DNA of 64,000 bases from DATDFB01 sp035276475 (lineage in GTDB: Bacteria; Acidobacteriota; Thermoanaerobaculia; Gp7-AA8): the NCBI GenBank assembly GCA_035276475.1, contig DATELQ010000016.1, forward strand, positions 46,443 to 110,442, read 5' to 3'. Position numbers and translations under genes: made by a program. Numbering within the stretch: the stretch's first letter is position 1; the number at the start of each line of letters is the position of its first letter. Below the pieces are notes generated by a model that saw only the letters and a program-made list of their open reading frames with translations, was not told the DNA's origin and ran no database searches. Positions 1 to 8,906 of this stretch are shown one piece after another.

Positions 1-1
1 G

Positions 2-268
2 CTCGACGCGTTCGCGCGCGGCGAGTGGTTCGCGGCGCCGATCACGAGAATGCTCGATCAGGTTGGAGTCCTGCTTGCGTGCGGCGCGGCGCTCCGCATC
101 CTCATCGTTCCCGGCGCCTGCCGCCTCCTCGGCGAATCTTCCGGCTACTGGATTGCGTTCGATGCCGCCGCCCTCGTTCTCGGTGCGATCGGCCTGGCGC
201 TCAAAGCGATTGCCGGCGTTCTCCGCGCCGCATCGGCGATCCAGTCCGAGCTCGACGAGATCTTCTGA
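2..268 (+). CDS. DUF2975-like membrane protein (partial, 5' end outside window)
   Basis: The open frame enters from the left edge and runs 88 codons to a TGA at 266-268. It has hydrophobic stretches around LLACGAALRILIV and AFDAAALVLGAIGLAL and ends in an acidic tail. The next gene, a small YozG-like HTH protein, overlaps it by one base (TGATG). DUF2975 membrane proteins are commonly encoded directly before such HTH genes, and this pairing is the main reason for the call. The N-terminal part is missing from the window, so the number of membrane segments is unknown. Role: probably a membrane partner of the HTH regulator; the mechanism is unknown. Confidence 0.6.
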   Translation, partial: LDAFARGEWFAAPITRMLDQVGVLLACGAALRILIVPGACRLLGESSGYWIAFDAAALVLGAIGLALKAIAGVLRAASAIQSELDEIF

Positions 269-507
269 TGCCGATCGTGATCGACATCGAGCGGATACTG
301 ACGAAGCGGAAGTTACGCGCGAAGGACCTCGCCGAAATGATCGGCGTCAGCGAGACGCATTTGTCGTTGTTCCGTTCGGGAAAGGTTCGCGGTGTGCGCT
401 TCTCCACGCTTGCGCGATTGTGCGCGGCGCTGCGTTGTCAGCCCGGCGACCTGCTCGCTTATGAGTTCGACGAGCACGACCTCGTCGTGGACCAAGACGA
501 CGATTGA
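268..507 (+). CDS. Small YozG-like XRE family HTH regulator
   Basis: A 79-residue protein that is almost entirely one helix-turn-helix domain: KDLAEMIGVSETHLSLFRSGK is followed by a third-helix region VRFSTLARLCAALRCQPGDLL, the usual end of the YozG/Cro-like family. The start is the ATG at 268, which overlaps the stop of the upstream DUF2975-like gene and indicates translational coupling. A longer in-frame extension upstream would lie inside that gene and is not credible. It is a likely DNA-binding regulator acting with its membrane partner. Its targets cannot be read from the sequence. Confidence 0.85.
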   Translation: MPIVIDIERILTKRKLRAKDLAEMIGVSETHLSLFRSGKVRGVRFSTLARLCAALRCQPGDLLAYEFDEHDLVVDQDDD

Positions 508-547
508 ATTGAGAATGATCGCCCTCTCGAAATCGAGATCCACCTGA

Positions 548-2440
548 TCAGTGTGCCGAGAAGCTCGCGATCTCCTTCACCCAGACGTCGTGCGGTTTAA
601 GGAAGAGCGCGATGCCCTTTCCTTCGCTGAATTGCTTTTCGGTGGCGCCAGCGATGCCGCAGCGCAAGATCGGCGATTTGCCAGTGTCATCGAGCAATAG
701 GATGTGTCCTACAAATCGCGTTGAGTGAAACGTGGTCTGCTCGTTTTCTGCCCAGGAGCTCGAGCAAGTCGACATGCCGGCAATCCGAATGTCCGGCTCG
801 CCGAGTCGTGCGCCGACCATGAGCGCGATCACCGCTCCCTTGGCCAGTCCGGCCAGCGTGACGTGGGACGCCGGAACTCCCGCATCGAGCAGTTTCCGGA
901 CGGCGGGCGCCGCTTTTTCGGCCTCCTCGATCCAGGGCAACTCCTGCGGGCGTACTTCACTCACGACCGTGAACCCTTCCGCGCGCAGCGCCGCAAGAAT
1001 ACCGTCGTAGTCGTAACCAACGGACGCGAGGCGGTCGGTGGACCCCGGCGGAAAGCGCGGGTGGAAGTAGACGACGTACTTTGCCTTGGGGTCGATCGGC
1101 ACCGCGGGCACCGCAGCCACGCTGGCCGCCGCGACAGGCTGCGACCTTTCGGCTGAACCGCTTACATGAGCGAGCAGCCAGCTCGTCATCGTTTCCATGA
1201 AGCCAGGTGCGAGCAGCGGCCGCCCCGCTTTCGACGTCGTGAGGATGCCGTGGTCGGCGCCTGGAAAGACCTTGATCGTGACGTCGCCGTTCCCTCCGCT
1301 TCGCATGGCTCTTTCGAGCAGCGGCGCCGACTCGGACACGCGTACGTCCTTGTCTTCGCTCCCGTAGATCGCCAGGACCGGTACGCGCACCTCCTGCCAG
1401 AGCGGCACGGGGTCGAAGTTGAGCACACTGGGAAACCACGTGCGCCTCCAGTTCTTGCGGCCCGGCAGGCCGATGTGATTCGCCCACGTCGTCTTCTGCG
1501 TGGCGATGAGAGCATCGATCTTCTCGTCGGGTGCGCGGGACGCGATCATCTGCATCACGGTGCGCTTCAAAGCGAGAGCGTCTCGGATCTCGTCCTCCTT
1601 CGCGCCAGCATCCCGGAGCCGCGTCTCCGACTCGTATTGGATGTTCTCAGCGACGGTCACGGCCGGTGCGGAGATGACGATCACGAAGGCGATGTCCTTG
1701 GAGCGCGTGGCGACGATCGGTGCGATCCAGCCGCCCTCACTGACGGCGAACAGACCGATCTTCCTGGCGTTGATGTCGCTGCGCTGAGCGAGCAGATTCG
1801 CGCCCGTTGCGGCGTCGGAGGCCAGTTGCTCGAACGTGGCGCGATAGTCGCCGCTCGACTGGCCGGCACCGCGATTGTCGTAGATCAGGGCCGCCACGCC
1901 GCGTCTCGCGAAATGATCGGCATAGAAGCGCCATTCCTCCCGCGTGTCAGCGTACGCAGCGTGTTGCAAAATGACTGCCCCGTGCGGTGCTTTGCCCTCC
2001 GGCAGAAGCAGAGTTCCGGAGAGGGTCACATCGCCGTTCTGCCAAGTCACCGGCTCCTCACGGTACGGCCGGGCCTCCGGCGTACGGCGGGTCAGCGTAA
2101 ATGGCACTGTCCCCGTCCCAAAGCGAAACGTTCCGGTCATCGACCCGCCGCTGACCGTCGCTTCAAAGGGAATCGAGCGCGATCCTACCGGTAGCACGAA
2201 TCTGACGGTCCTGCCGTTGATCGATATGCCGGTCAGCTCACGTGCAGACATGCCGGTGTCGGGATGGTCGAGAAACCCTCTCACTCCTCCGGACTCACTA
2301 CGGAACGTGATGCTGATCGTGGTCCTTTCATCGCCGATCTGCCCGGCGCCGGTCCAGAACCCGTCGATGATGCTCTGCGCGTGCAGCTGGCTCGTAATGA
2401 TGGATACGACGAAGACACTGCGGACAAGAAATCGCTTCAT
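548..2440 (-). CDS. Secreted alpha/beta hydrolase with lipocalin-like N-terminal region
   Basis: A 630-residue protein with a signal peptide (residues 1-21, cleavage near LHAQ). Residues 25-120 resemble the beta-rich domain found in front of secreted hydrolases of this type. An alpha/beta hydrolase domain follows at about 130-425. The candidate triad is Ser234 in AVSEGG, Asp363 in GSEDKD and His397 in GADHG. The nucleophile elbow is AxSxG rather than the classic GxSxG. Residues 455-630 form a second region with short beta-strand and ASHVTLAGLAKGA segments that resemble another, apparently inactive, hydrolase-like fold. The substrate is unknown; an esterase or peptidase role outside the cytoplasm is inferred. 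It lies downstream of the LytTR regulator gene on the same strand, so co-regulation is possible. Confidence 0.8.
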   Translation of the reverse strand: MKRFLVRSVFVVSIITSQLHAQSIIDGFWTGAGQIGDERTTISITFRSESGGVRGFLDHPDTGMSARELTGISINGRTVRFVLPVGSRSIPFEATVSGGSMTGTFRFGTGTVPFTLTRRTPEARPYREEPVTWQNGDVTLSGTLLLPEGKAPHGAVILQHAAYADTREEWRFYADHFARRGVAALIYDNRGAGQSSGDYRATFEQLASDAATGANLLAQRSDINARKIGLFAVSEGGWIAPIVATRSKDIAFVIVISAPAVTVAENIQYESETRLRDAGAKEDEIRDALALKRTVMQMIASRAPDEKIDALIATQKTTWANHIGLPGRKNWRRTWFPSVLNFDPVPLWQEVRVPVLAIYGSEDKDVRVSESAPLLERAMRSGGNGDVTIKVFPGADHGILTTSKAGRPLLAPGFMETMTSWLLAHVSGSAERSQPVAAASVAAVPAVPIDPKAKYVVYFHPRFPPGSTDRLASVGYDYDGILAALRAEGFTVVSEVRPQELPWIEEAEKAAPAVRKLLDAGVPASHVTLAGLAKGAVIALMVGARLGEPDIRIAGMSTCSSSWAENEQTTFHSTRFVGHILLLDDTGKSPILRCGIAGATEKQFSEGKGIALFLKPHDVWVKEIASFSAH

Positions 2441-2469
2441 TTCACTCTCCCGTGGTCAGCGTGTGACGG

Positions 2470-3243
2470 TTAGAAAACGAGGCGGTCTTTGAGCTCTCGG
2501 AGGCGTTCCCGCGCGATGGGAAGCTGCGTACGTTGCCCATCGCGCAACCGCACGCGAGCGGGTCCGCCGGCGTGTTGTTCGATCTCTTCGACGAAAGTGA
2601 GATTCACCACGATGGAACGGTGAATCCGTAAGAACTGCTGCGGGTCCAACCGCTGCTCCAGCTCCGCCAGGCTGTAGTCGACGATCTGCCTCCGCGCTGC
2701 TGCGACGGCGTAGGTGACCTTCTCTGCGGCGATGAAATGCGTGACCGCGGCGAGATCGATGAGCTGCGTCCGGTCGCCGAGGCGGGACATCACGCGCCGG
2801 GGAAATCCAGGCGCCGCGAACGCGAGCATCTGAGCGAGCGCACGCCACTCCGGCTGCGGCATGACGTGCTGGCGTTCGAGTTTCGCGACGGCCCGATCGA
2901 GGTGGCGGCGTTCGATCGGCTTAAGGAGATAGTCGATCGAATTCACCTCGAATGCTCGCAGCGCGTACTGGTCGTATGCCGTCGTGAAGATCACCAGTGG
3001 AGGCTCCGGCAGGCGCGCAAGAAGTTCGAAGCCGTTCATGCCCGGCATCTCGATGTCGAGGAAGACCACGTCGACGGTCTCGCGCCGAAGGAATGCTTCC
3101 GCTTCCTCCGGGTCGGTGAAGCGGTTCACGACGCGAAGCCGTCCGGTTCCGTCGACAAGTCGTTCCAGCCGGCGGAGAGCGAGCTGCTCATCGTCCACAA
3201 GTACCGCGCGGAGGGTTTGTCTGGCCATGACAGCTTCCTTCAT
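2470..3243 (-). CDS. LytTR-family response regulator
   Basis: N-terminal receiver domain (RAVLVDDEQLALRRLERL, phospho-acceptor Asp in VVFLDIEMPG, conserved Lys in LLKPIE), followed by a C-terminal LytTR DNA-binding domain (ITHFIAAEKVTYAV-type strand, LRIHRSIVVNL, ending REL). The ATG at 3243 overlaps the kinase stop (ATGA) and has GGGGAGG upstream. A second ATG at 3228 (MARQTLRAVL) has AAGGAAG in front and is an equally good start. Together with the upstream kinase it forms a LytS/LytR-type two-component system, a class that often controls secreted or cell-wall-associated functions. The secreted hydrolase immediately downstream is the most obvious candidate target. Confidence 0.93.
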   Translation of the reverse strand: MKEAVMARQTLRAVLVDDEQLALRRLERLVDGTGRLRVVNRFTDPEEAEAFLRRETVDVVFLDIEMPGMNGFELLARLPEPPLVIFTTAYDQYALRAFEVNSIDYLLKPIERRHLDRAVAKLERQHVMPQPEWRALAQMLAFAAPGFPRRVMSRLGDRTQLIDLAAVTHFIAAEKVTYAVAAARRQIVDYSLAELEQRLDPQQFLRIHRSIVVNLTFVEEIEQHAGGPARVRLRDGQRTQLPIARERLRELKDRLVF

Positions 3244-4364
3244 CGCGAACCTCCCCACGCCGGCATGATCAGAGTGACGACGGTGGCGCCGGGCTGGCAG
3301 GCGACGGAGAGCTCGCCGCCGCCTTCGAATAGCATCGCCAGGCGTGATCGAAGGTTATGAAGACCATGACCGGGCGCGATGTCGCGTTCCGTGAATCCAG
3401 GACCATCGTCGCGAACTTCCAGCGCCAGGTTCGCGCCGCGCCTGCTCGCTCCGATGGAGATCCGCCCGCCGGCTCGCCGAGATGCGACGACGTGCCGTAC
3501 GCTGTTCTCCACCAGCGTCTGCAGCGCGAATGGCGGCACGCGAACCGACCGGAGGTCGTCCTCGACGTGGGCTGAGTAGTGCAGACTGTCGCGGTATCGG
3601 GCCTTTTCGATCTCGAGATAGTCCGTTGTGATGTCGAGCTCGAGCCCCAGCGCGATCGTCTGCGTCGAAGCCGCGTCAAGCGAGAACCGCAGCAGGGCCG
3701 CCAGGCGCTCGATCATCCGCTCGGCCGACGCGGGCTCTTCGCTGATCAGCGAGGAGATCGAGTTGAGCGTGTTGAAGAGGAAGTGCGGTCTGATCCGTGA
3801 CTCCAGCGACGACAAGCTCGCCTCGGCAGCGAGTTGTCGCGTACGCATCTCCTCGAATTCACGCGCGCGAAGCACGCCCCTGAGCGCGTCCAGCCGTAGC
3901 CGGATCGAGTGGTACGCGTACAGACCCATAGCGGAGATGACGCCGAGAAGAAGCCCAAGGCCCATCCGGTGCGGCGCCAGCCAGTCGAGGTCGCGCGGAA
4001 ACGAGCCGAACGCCATGAGAATCGATGCGGCAGCCACAGTGCCGGCGAAGGATACGAGGAGACTGGCGATCGTAAGGATCGCCCAGTCGGCCGGAAACGG
4101 AAAACGCGACAGACGTGGTGCACCAAGCATGACGAGAACGGCCACACCAGTCCCGATGCAGTTCGCGTAGACAAATGCGTGAAGGAAGTGTTGTGGGAGA
4201 AGCGGTCCTGCTTCCGGCGGCCGGAATGTCGCGTCAAACAGCAACGCCACGATCGACCCCACGACGTTCCACGTGGCGATCATGATCACCACGCGGCGCA
4301 GCTCCAGACGCGCGGTCGCAGGCACTGCCGGCGAAGAACTCGTATCACTCAGCGGCATGTCCAT
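3240..4364 (-). CDS. LytS-type membrane sensor histidine kinase
   Basis: About four hydrophobic helices in the first 170 residues form the membrane sensor. The His_kinase domain carries the phospho-acceptor motif RIRPHFLFNTLNSI, and a HATPase region follows with LQTLVENSVRH (N box) and RDDGPGF (G1 box). The start is placed at ATG 4364 (MDMPLSD). The open frame continues further upstream, but the residues there are low in hydrophobicity and basic and do not look like part of the protein. The stop overlaps the response-regulator start by four bases, a normal coupled pair. The signal is unknown. Confidence 0.92.
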   Translation of the reverse strand: MDMPLSDTSSSPAVPATARLELRRVVIMIATWNVVGSIVALLFDATFRPPEAGPLLPQHFLHAFVYANCIGTGVAVLVMLGAPRLSRFPFPADWAILTIASLLVSFAGTVAAASILMAFGSFPRDLDWLAPHRMGLGLLLGVISAMGLYAYHSIRLRLDALRGVLRAREFEEMRTRQLAAEASLSSLESRIRPHFLFNTLNSISSLISEEPASAERMIERLAALLRFSLDAASTQTIALGLELDITTDYLEIEKARYRDSLHYSAHVEDDLRSVRVPPFALQTLVENSVRHVVASRRAGGRISIGASRRGANLALEVRDDGPGFTERDIAPGHGLHNLRSRLAMLFEGGGELSVACQPGATVVTLIMPAWGGSR

Positions 4365-4655
4365 GCAGCGATATACGCGGCAGGGCGCGTGGCGTTGACG
4401 GCATTTCGACGAAGGACGGCGATTCGCCGCCGACAAGTCGAAATCGCTGGATGAACCGGTAGGTGACGGCCGGCTGCGCCGTTGATTCGAACCAGCGAAG
4501 GTCTATCTCAAACGATCAACAAGAAACAGGGTCGAGCGTCCAAACCGCGCGCGTCTCGCGCCGGCAATCGGCCCCCCCGGGATGTCGACAACGACTCGAT
4601 CCGTCGCTGCTGCGCGAATGCGGCACGCGCGAGAGCAAGGGCAGGAGCGAGGCTA

Positions 4656-4749
4656 CTCAAGACCGTGGCTGGGAGGCAGGGAGTCGAACCCCGATATCCT
4701 GGTCCAGAGCCAGCTGTCCTACCATTGAACGACCTCCCAGCAAGAGTTG
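4656..4749. repeat. Left 94-bp direct repeat containing tRNA-Gln
   Basis: This 94-bp segment recurs at 8907-9000 with one mismatch (C at 4711 here, G at 8962 there). Homology starts and stops abruptly at both ends. It covers the whole tRNA plus about 10 bp on each side. The two copies bound a 4.2-kb island. Confidence 0.95.
4666..4739 (-). tRNA. tRNA-Gln (anticodon CUG), left copy
   Basis: Read on the minus strand this gives a full cloverleaf: acceptor TGGGAGG/CCTCCCA, D arm GTTC..GGAC, anticodon loop CTCTGGA (anticodon CTG), T loop TTCGACT and an encoded CCA end. Compared with the right copy it has one difference, which turns the first anticodon-stem pair (27-43) into G-G. The fold remains plausible but slightly weakened. 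CUG reads CAG glutamine codons. Confidence 0.92.
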
Positions 4750-5437
4750 AGCGCAGGGGACCGTTCTTCTGAACTGTGATCTTCATCTCGCGGAGTCCTC
4801 GCGGTTGCGTAACCCGGTGGCGCAATCCCGAAGGAGGCTTGGCCAACCTACGCAGCGGCACGTTGCCGCTGGCTGGGAACGGCGCCTACTACGAGCGCCG
4901 GCGCGCCGAGGGGGCGTTTGACGTGATTCGCTCGGGCGTGCGACTGCCTCATTTTCTTCCATTCCGAGGAGGCCGGTGGGGTGGGCACCGCGAAGCGAAA
5001 TCCGAAGACATGTCCCCAATCGTCTTGTTCCTCAAGGGTAGACGCTCCTGCGGATGCTGATCATAAGCACCCACGCACATTAGCCGAACGCAGCGAACCC
5101 AGAACAGCCGGAGCATGTTACGATCATTTCGACTGTAAGCCCCTGAGTCCGTTATTCATCAAGTTTCGATCCCCCACCTGATCCACAACTCGGCGGACAA
5201 GCTGCCAGTACGAAGGACGGCGGAGCGTTGCGGCATGATGGACTGAAGATGTGGTTCGATGAGGGCTGCTCAAGCCCAGCGATAGTATCCCGGCGAAGAT
5301 CCATGAAGGGGCTGGCGTTCTCGCGCGTGTTGGTTCTATGCATGTCGACCGGCAAGCACAATATCCGGTTGACCGTGAAGCGTCCGGGAGTCACGAACAT
5401 CGACGCCGGTCACGCACTGCGATAGGACTCTGCTGCG
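4740..5437. other. About 700 bp without a recognisable gene inside the island
   Basis: No convincing coding region on either strand. The small open frames are short and have no recognisable motifs. On the minus strand, 4794-4750 reads MKITVQKNGPLR before running into the tRNA repeat. This resembles the start of small CDGSH iron-sulfur proteins and could be a truncated gene. The rest may hold the promoter of the NACHT gene, but no clear -35/-10 or Shine-Dalgarno is visible. Confidence 0.5.
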
Positions 5438-8400
5438 ATGAAACCTACTCCGAACCCACTCGGTCAGTATCACGTGTTCCTTGCCTCGCCTGGTGACGTG
5501 GGGGCGGAACGTCAATACGTGCGCAGGTTCTTCGATGAATACAACCGCCACACCGCCCATATTTGGCGTGCCCGGTTCGAGGTTGTGGACTGGGAGAATT
5601 ACGCGACCATCGGCATTGGCCGGCCCCAGGAACTGATCACGGGGCAAACACTGGAGAAGTATCGGGAGTCGCTGGCGTTGGTCATCGGCATCATGGGTCA
5701 GCGGTTCGGCTCGCCGACCGGCAAGGCGGAATCGGGAACGGAGGAAGAGTTCAACTGGGCGATGGAGAGCCACAAGGCCTCGGGCTTCCCGGAGATTAAA
5801 TGGTTCTTCCGCAGAGTAGACAAACTGGACGGGCTATCGGCAGATCCGGCGGAAGCGATCAAGGCGCTGGAGCAATGGCAAAAGGTCCTCTCCTTCCGCA
5901 AGCGGATGCAGGACATGAACAACCCGGTGTTCTATGCGGAGTATCCGAGTTCGGCCGGATTTGCCGAGGTCTTCGAGCGCGACCTGAACCAATGGTTGGC
6001 CGACCCCGCGCGACCGTGGGCCGCGCAACTGGCGACCAACGTTGCCACCACCGGCGCCGCAAGCGCGCTCGCCCTACCCTCCGAGTTCGACGCGGAACGT
6101 TACCGGGCTGCGGTGCTCAAGCGGTTCGACAAGCTCAACTTCGAGATGCTCGACACGACCGGAGCCTTCTACAACGCTGTCCGGCTGTGGAGCGTCTTCG
6201 TGCCACAGTCAGTGCGGGAATGCCACCAGTACAACCCGCGTCTGCTGGAGATCCCCAAGGAACACCAGCGGCGGTTGCTGGACACTGGAGAGATTACCGC
6301 GAAAGAACTCGAGGAACTCGAGCAGCAGGCGGATCGGCTGCGGCAGGAGTACTTCCACCAGCCGCTCCGCCCCGTGCTGGATGTCGTGGACGAGGCCCTT
6401 CGTGCATCGCCAGCAGGGGCTGGGCGAAAGCTGGTCATCCTTGGTGATCCGGGTTCCGGCAAGTCGTCGCTGATTCGCTATCTGGCCCTGCGCTGGGCGG
6501 GGATAGCCGAGCACACCGTCCGGGAAACGCAACCGGTGCCGCTGGTGGTTGAATTAGGTCCCTACGCCCGCTGGCAGTGCGACGGGCGCAAGGATTTCGT
6601 CCGCTTCCTGCAAGAAGCCCCGGTCTGGCACGAATGGCCCCGAGGCCTGCTCGGCAGGCTGCTCGAACAGCCCGGGCGGGTCGTGCTTCTGCTGGATGGA
6701 CTGGATGAAGTCTTTGACGTCCCGATGCGCGAGTCGGTGATCAACGACATCCAGCGGTTCGGCAGTCAGTTTGCCAACGTACCAGTCGTCCTCACATCGC
6801 GCGTAGTGGGCTATCAAGCGCAGCGGTTGCGCGAGGCCGAGTTCCGGCACTTCATGCTGCAGGATTTGGACTCCACGCAAATCACCGACTTCGTGAATCG
6901 CTGGCACGAGGTGACCTTCGACGACCCCACGCATGCGGCGCCGAAGCGGGACCGCTTGCAGAAGGCGATCCGCGAATTCAAGTCCATCGCCATGCTCGCC
7001 GGCAATCCACTGTTGCTGACGATGATGGCAATCCTGAACCGCAACCAGGAACTTCCGCGGGATCGGGCCGACTTGTATGCCCAGGCGTCGCGAGTGCTCT
7101 TGCACCAGTGGGACACAGAGCGCGCACTGTCGGACTTTCCGGGAATGAGCACTGAGATCGGCTTGCGCGAAAAGACCGACATCCTCCGCCGCCTTGCCGC
7201 ACACATGCAGGCCGCTCCGAGTGGGCTGAAGGGCAACCTGATTGACGGGCCGACGCTCACCGGCTTGATCGAGGACTACCTGCAGAACGAACTCCACTTC
7301 GCTCAAGCCCGCGCTGCGGCCCGGGCGGTGGTCGAGCATCTGCGACAGCGCAACTTTATCCTCTGCTTCGTCGGCGCAGACAGCTACGCCTTTGTGCATC
7401 GTACGTTCCTGGAGTACTTCTGCGCCGCCAATTTCGTGCATCAGTTCAACGTCGCGAAGACGCTAGACCTCGACGGTCTGATCGCGTTGTTTGACCAGCA
7501 CTGCAGCGACGACGAATGGCGCGAGGTGCTGCGACTGATCTGTGGCCAGATCGACGAAAGTTTCGTCGATCGAATCGTCGAACACTTGGCTATGCGGACG
7601 GATCTCGCGAAGTGGAATCAGTACGACTATCTGAATGACCTAATCTTGGCTGGGTTTTGCCTGGCTGAGGTGCGCAGCACCGCCGCAGTGACTAGGTCTG
7701 GCAAGCAGCTTCTACGACAGTTCGTCCAGGCAATGACACTAGCGGCGGGCCCCCTCGAAACGAACGATCTTGCCCGGCTTCGAGATGACTTCATTGCCGT
7801 TAGCCGTGAGTTGGGGCCACGCTGGCCAGGTATAGGTGATGTAGACATGAAGACGGTTCCACATTTCAAGTGGAGAGTAGGAGGCGGCCGTGATTGGGCT
7901 TCGGTGGTTGCAAACATTCTTCCTGATAGGGAACTCATAACCGGCCTCGTCGCGAGTGAATACCCGATGGTACGAACTGGAGGATTCAGCGCATTGGTCG
8001 AGAAGTGGCCGGACCAGACCACTCGCGACCTGCTCGCCCAGCGCGCCGTCCAGGATGACAACGAGGACACCCGCAGCGCCGCGCTGCAGGCGTTGGCGGA
8101 GACGTGGCCGGACCAGATCACCCGCGACCTGCTCACACAACGCGCCGTCCAGGACAAGGACGGTATACCCCGCCGCGCCGCGCTGCGGGCGTTGGCGCAG
8201 AAGTGGCCGGACCAGACCACTCGCGACCTGCTCGCCCAACGCGCCGTCCAGGATGACAACGAGGACACCCGCCGCGCCGCGCTGCAGGCGTTGGCGGAGA
8301 AGTGGCCGGACCAGATCACCCGCGAGCTACTCGCCCAGCGCGCCGTTGAAGCGCCGGACATTTCGGAACGCGGTGCCGCCTGTTCCGCGCTGGCTGGGAT

Positions 8401-8608
8401 GCACTGCAAGTTCGGCCGCATCCTGCCAACGCGAGACTTCGACGGAAATGGGCCCTATCTCGATCCCCTGGAACCGATTCCACGCAAACACATCGAGCAG
8501 GCAGCAGCGAAGGCCGGCATCCGTCCCGACGACATCGACGCCCAAGTCGCCTCGCTCTCGGCTTACCTGAGGTGGGACGTCACGGTCGGAGCGAAAAAGA
8601 AGCAGTAA
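5438..8608 (+). CDS. DUF4062-NACHT-HEAT STAND ATPase, candidate anti-phage protein
   Basis: A 1056-residue protein. Residues about 10-190 form a DUF4062 domain (YHVFLASPGDVGAER, VIGIMGQRFG, EEFNWAMESH), related in outline to TIR/SEFIR-like effector folds. The NACHT ATPase follows, with Walker A GDPGSGKSS at 336-344 and Walker B LLLDGLDE at 417-424, then a helical region to about 850. Four 33-residue HEAT-like repeats (each starting WPDQ) occupy 857-988, then a unique tail. Bacterial NACHT proteins are known anti-phage sensors that oligomerise and activate an N-terminal effector. Here DUF4062 would be the effector and the repeats the sensor; this is inference. It is the sole clear gene of the tRNA-Gln-bounded island. 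The start ATG has no strong ribosome-binding site. No missing ATPase motif was noticed. Confidence 0.88.
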   Translation: MKPTPNPLGQYHVFLASPGDVGAERQYVRRFFDEYNRHTAHIWRARFEVVDWENYATIGIGRPQELITGQTLEKYRESLALVIGIMGQRFGSPTGKAESGTEEEFNWAMESHKASGFPEIKWFFRRVDKLDGLSADPAEAIKALEQWQKVLSFRKRMQDMNNPVFYAEYPSSAGFAEVFERDLNQWLADPARPWAAQLATNVATTGAASALALPSEFDAERYRAAVLKRFDKLNFEMLDTTGAFYNAVRLWSVFVPQSVRECHQYNPRLLEIPKEHQRRLLDTGEITAKELEELEQQADRLRQEYFHQPLRPVLDVVDEALRASPAGAGRKLVILGDPGSGKSSLIRYLALRWAGIAEHTVRETQPVPLVVELGPYARWQCDGRKDFVRFLQEAPVWHEWPRGLLGRLLEQPGRVVLLLDGLDEVFDVPMRESVINDIQRFGSQFANVPVVLTSRVVGYQAQRLREAEFRHFMLQDLDSTQITDFVNRWHEVTFDDPTHAAPKRDRLQKAIREFKSIAMLAGNPLLLTMMAILNRNQELPRDRADLYAQASRVLLHQWDTERALSDFPGMSTEIGLREKTDILRRLAAHMQAAPSGLKGNLIDGPTLTGLIEDYLQNELHFAQARAAARAVVEHLRQRNFILCFVGADSYAFVHRTFLEYFCAANFVHQFNVAKTLDLDGLIALFDQHCSDDEWREVLRLICGQIDESFVDRIVEHLAMRTDLAKWNQYDYLNDLILAGFCLAEVRSTAAVTRSGKQLLRQFVQAMTLAAGPLETNDLARLRDDFIAVSRELGPRWPGIGDVDMKTVPHFKWRVGGGRDWASVVANILPDRELITGLVASEYPMVRTGGFSALVEKWPDQTTRDLLAQRAVQDDNEDTRSAALQALAETWPDQITRDLLTQRAVQDKDGIPRRAALRALAQKWPDQTTRDLLAQRAVQDDNEDTRRAALQALAEKWPDQITRELLAQRAVEAPDISERGAACSALAGMHCKFGRILPTRDFDGNGPYLDPLEPIPRKHIEQAAAKAGIRPDDIDAQVASLSAYLRWDVTVGAKKKQ
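8006..8401 (+). repeat. Four 99-bp in-frame repeats encoding HEAT-like units
   Basis: Units begin at 8006, 8105, 8204 and 8303 (TGGCCGGACCAG each time). Copies 1 and 3 are almost identical at the DNA level. Such recent DNA-level identity implies expansion or gene conversion and allows easy gain or loss of units in the presumed ligand-sensing part of the NACHT protein. Confidence 0.95.
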
Positions 8609-8906
8609 AAAGGACTGGCCGATCAAAGCCTGGCCGCAAGCGGCGCCACTGATAAGGGCCATGTGATCAACGACGGGGGTGACTCTGGCGGAGGACGCCG
8701 GGAATCAGAAAGAACCTTGGCCTCGCCGCCGTCGCCCAAGCCCTCACGAACAAGCCTCCGCGAGAGTAGCACCGCCTTCGACGATCGCATTAATGAACGG
8801 ATCGGCGGTAGAAGGGAACGATGGAATGGCGCGGAGAACGGCCGCAACCTGGTGGGGCTGGCTCACAGCATGGATCACCGGTGCGAGCAGCGGTAACTGA
8901 AGCGGG
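8609..8906. other. About 300 bp without a recognisable gene, end of island
   Basis: Lies between the NACHT stop and the right tRNA-Gln repeat. Only short open frames with unremarkable composition occur. No integrase remnant, terminator with a T tract, or other RNA gene was recognised. Confidence 0.5.

Noticed and set aside
4463..4772. Open frames over the left tRNA-Gln (including a protein with RQGVEPRYPGPEP)
   Set aside because: This peptide is the familiar mistranslation of a tRNA-Gln gene; the cloverleaf explains the sequence fully.
7627..8421. Ser/Arg-rich frame opposite the NACHT repeats
   Set aside because: Mirrors the 99-bp repeats in antisense; no independent start or motif.
8663..8896. 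77-residue open frame at the island end
   Set aside because: No ribosome-binding site, no motif, and composition like random GC-rich DNA.
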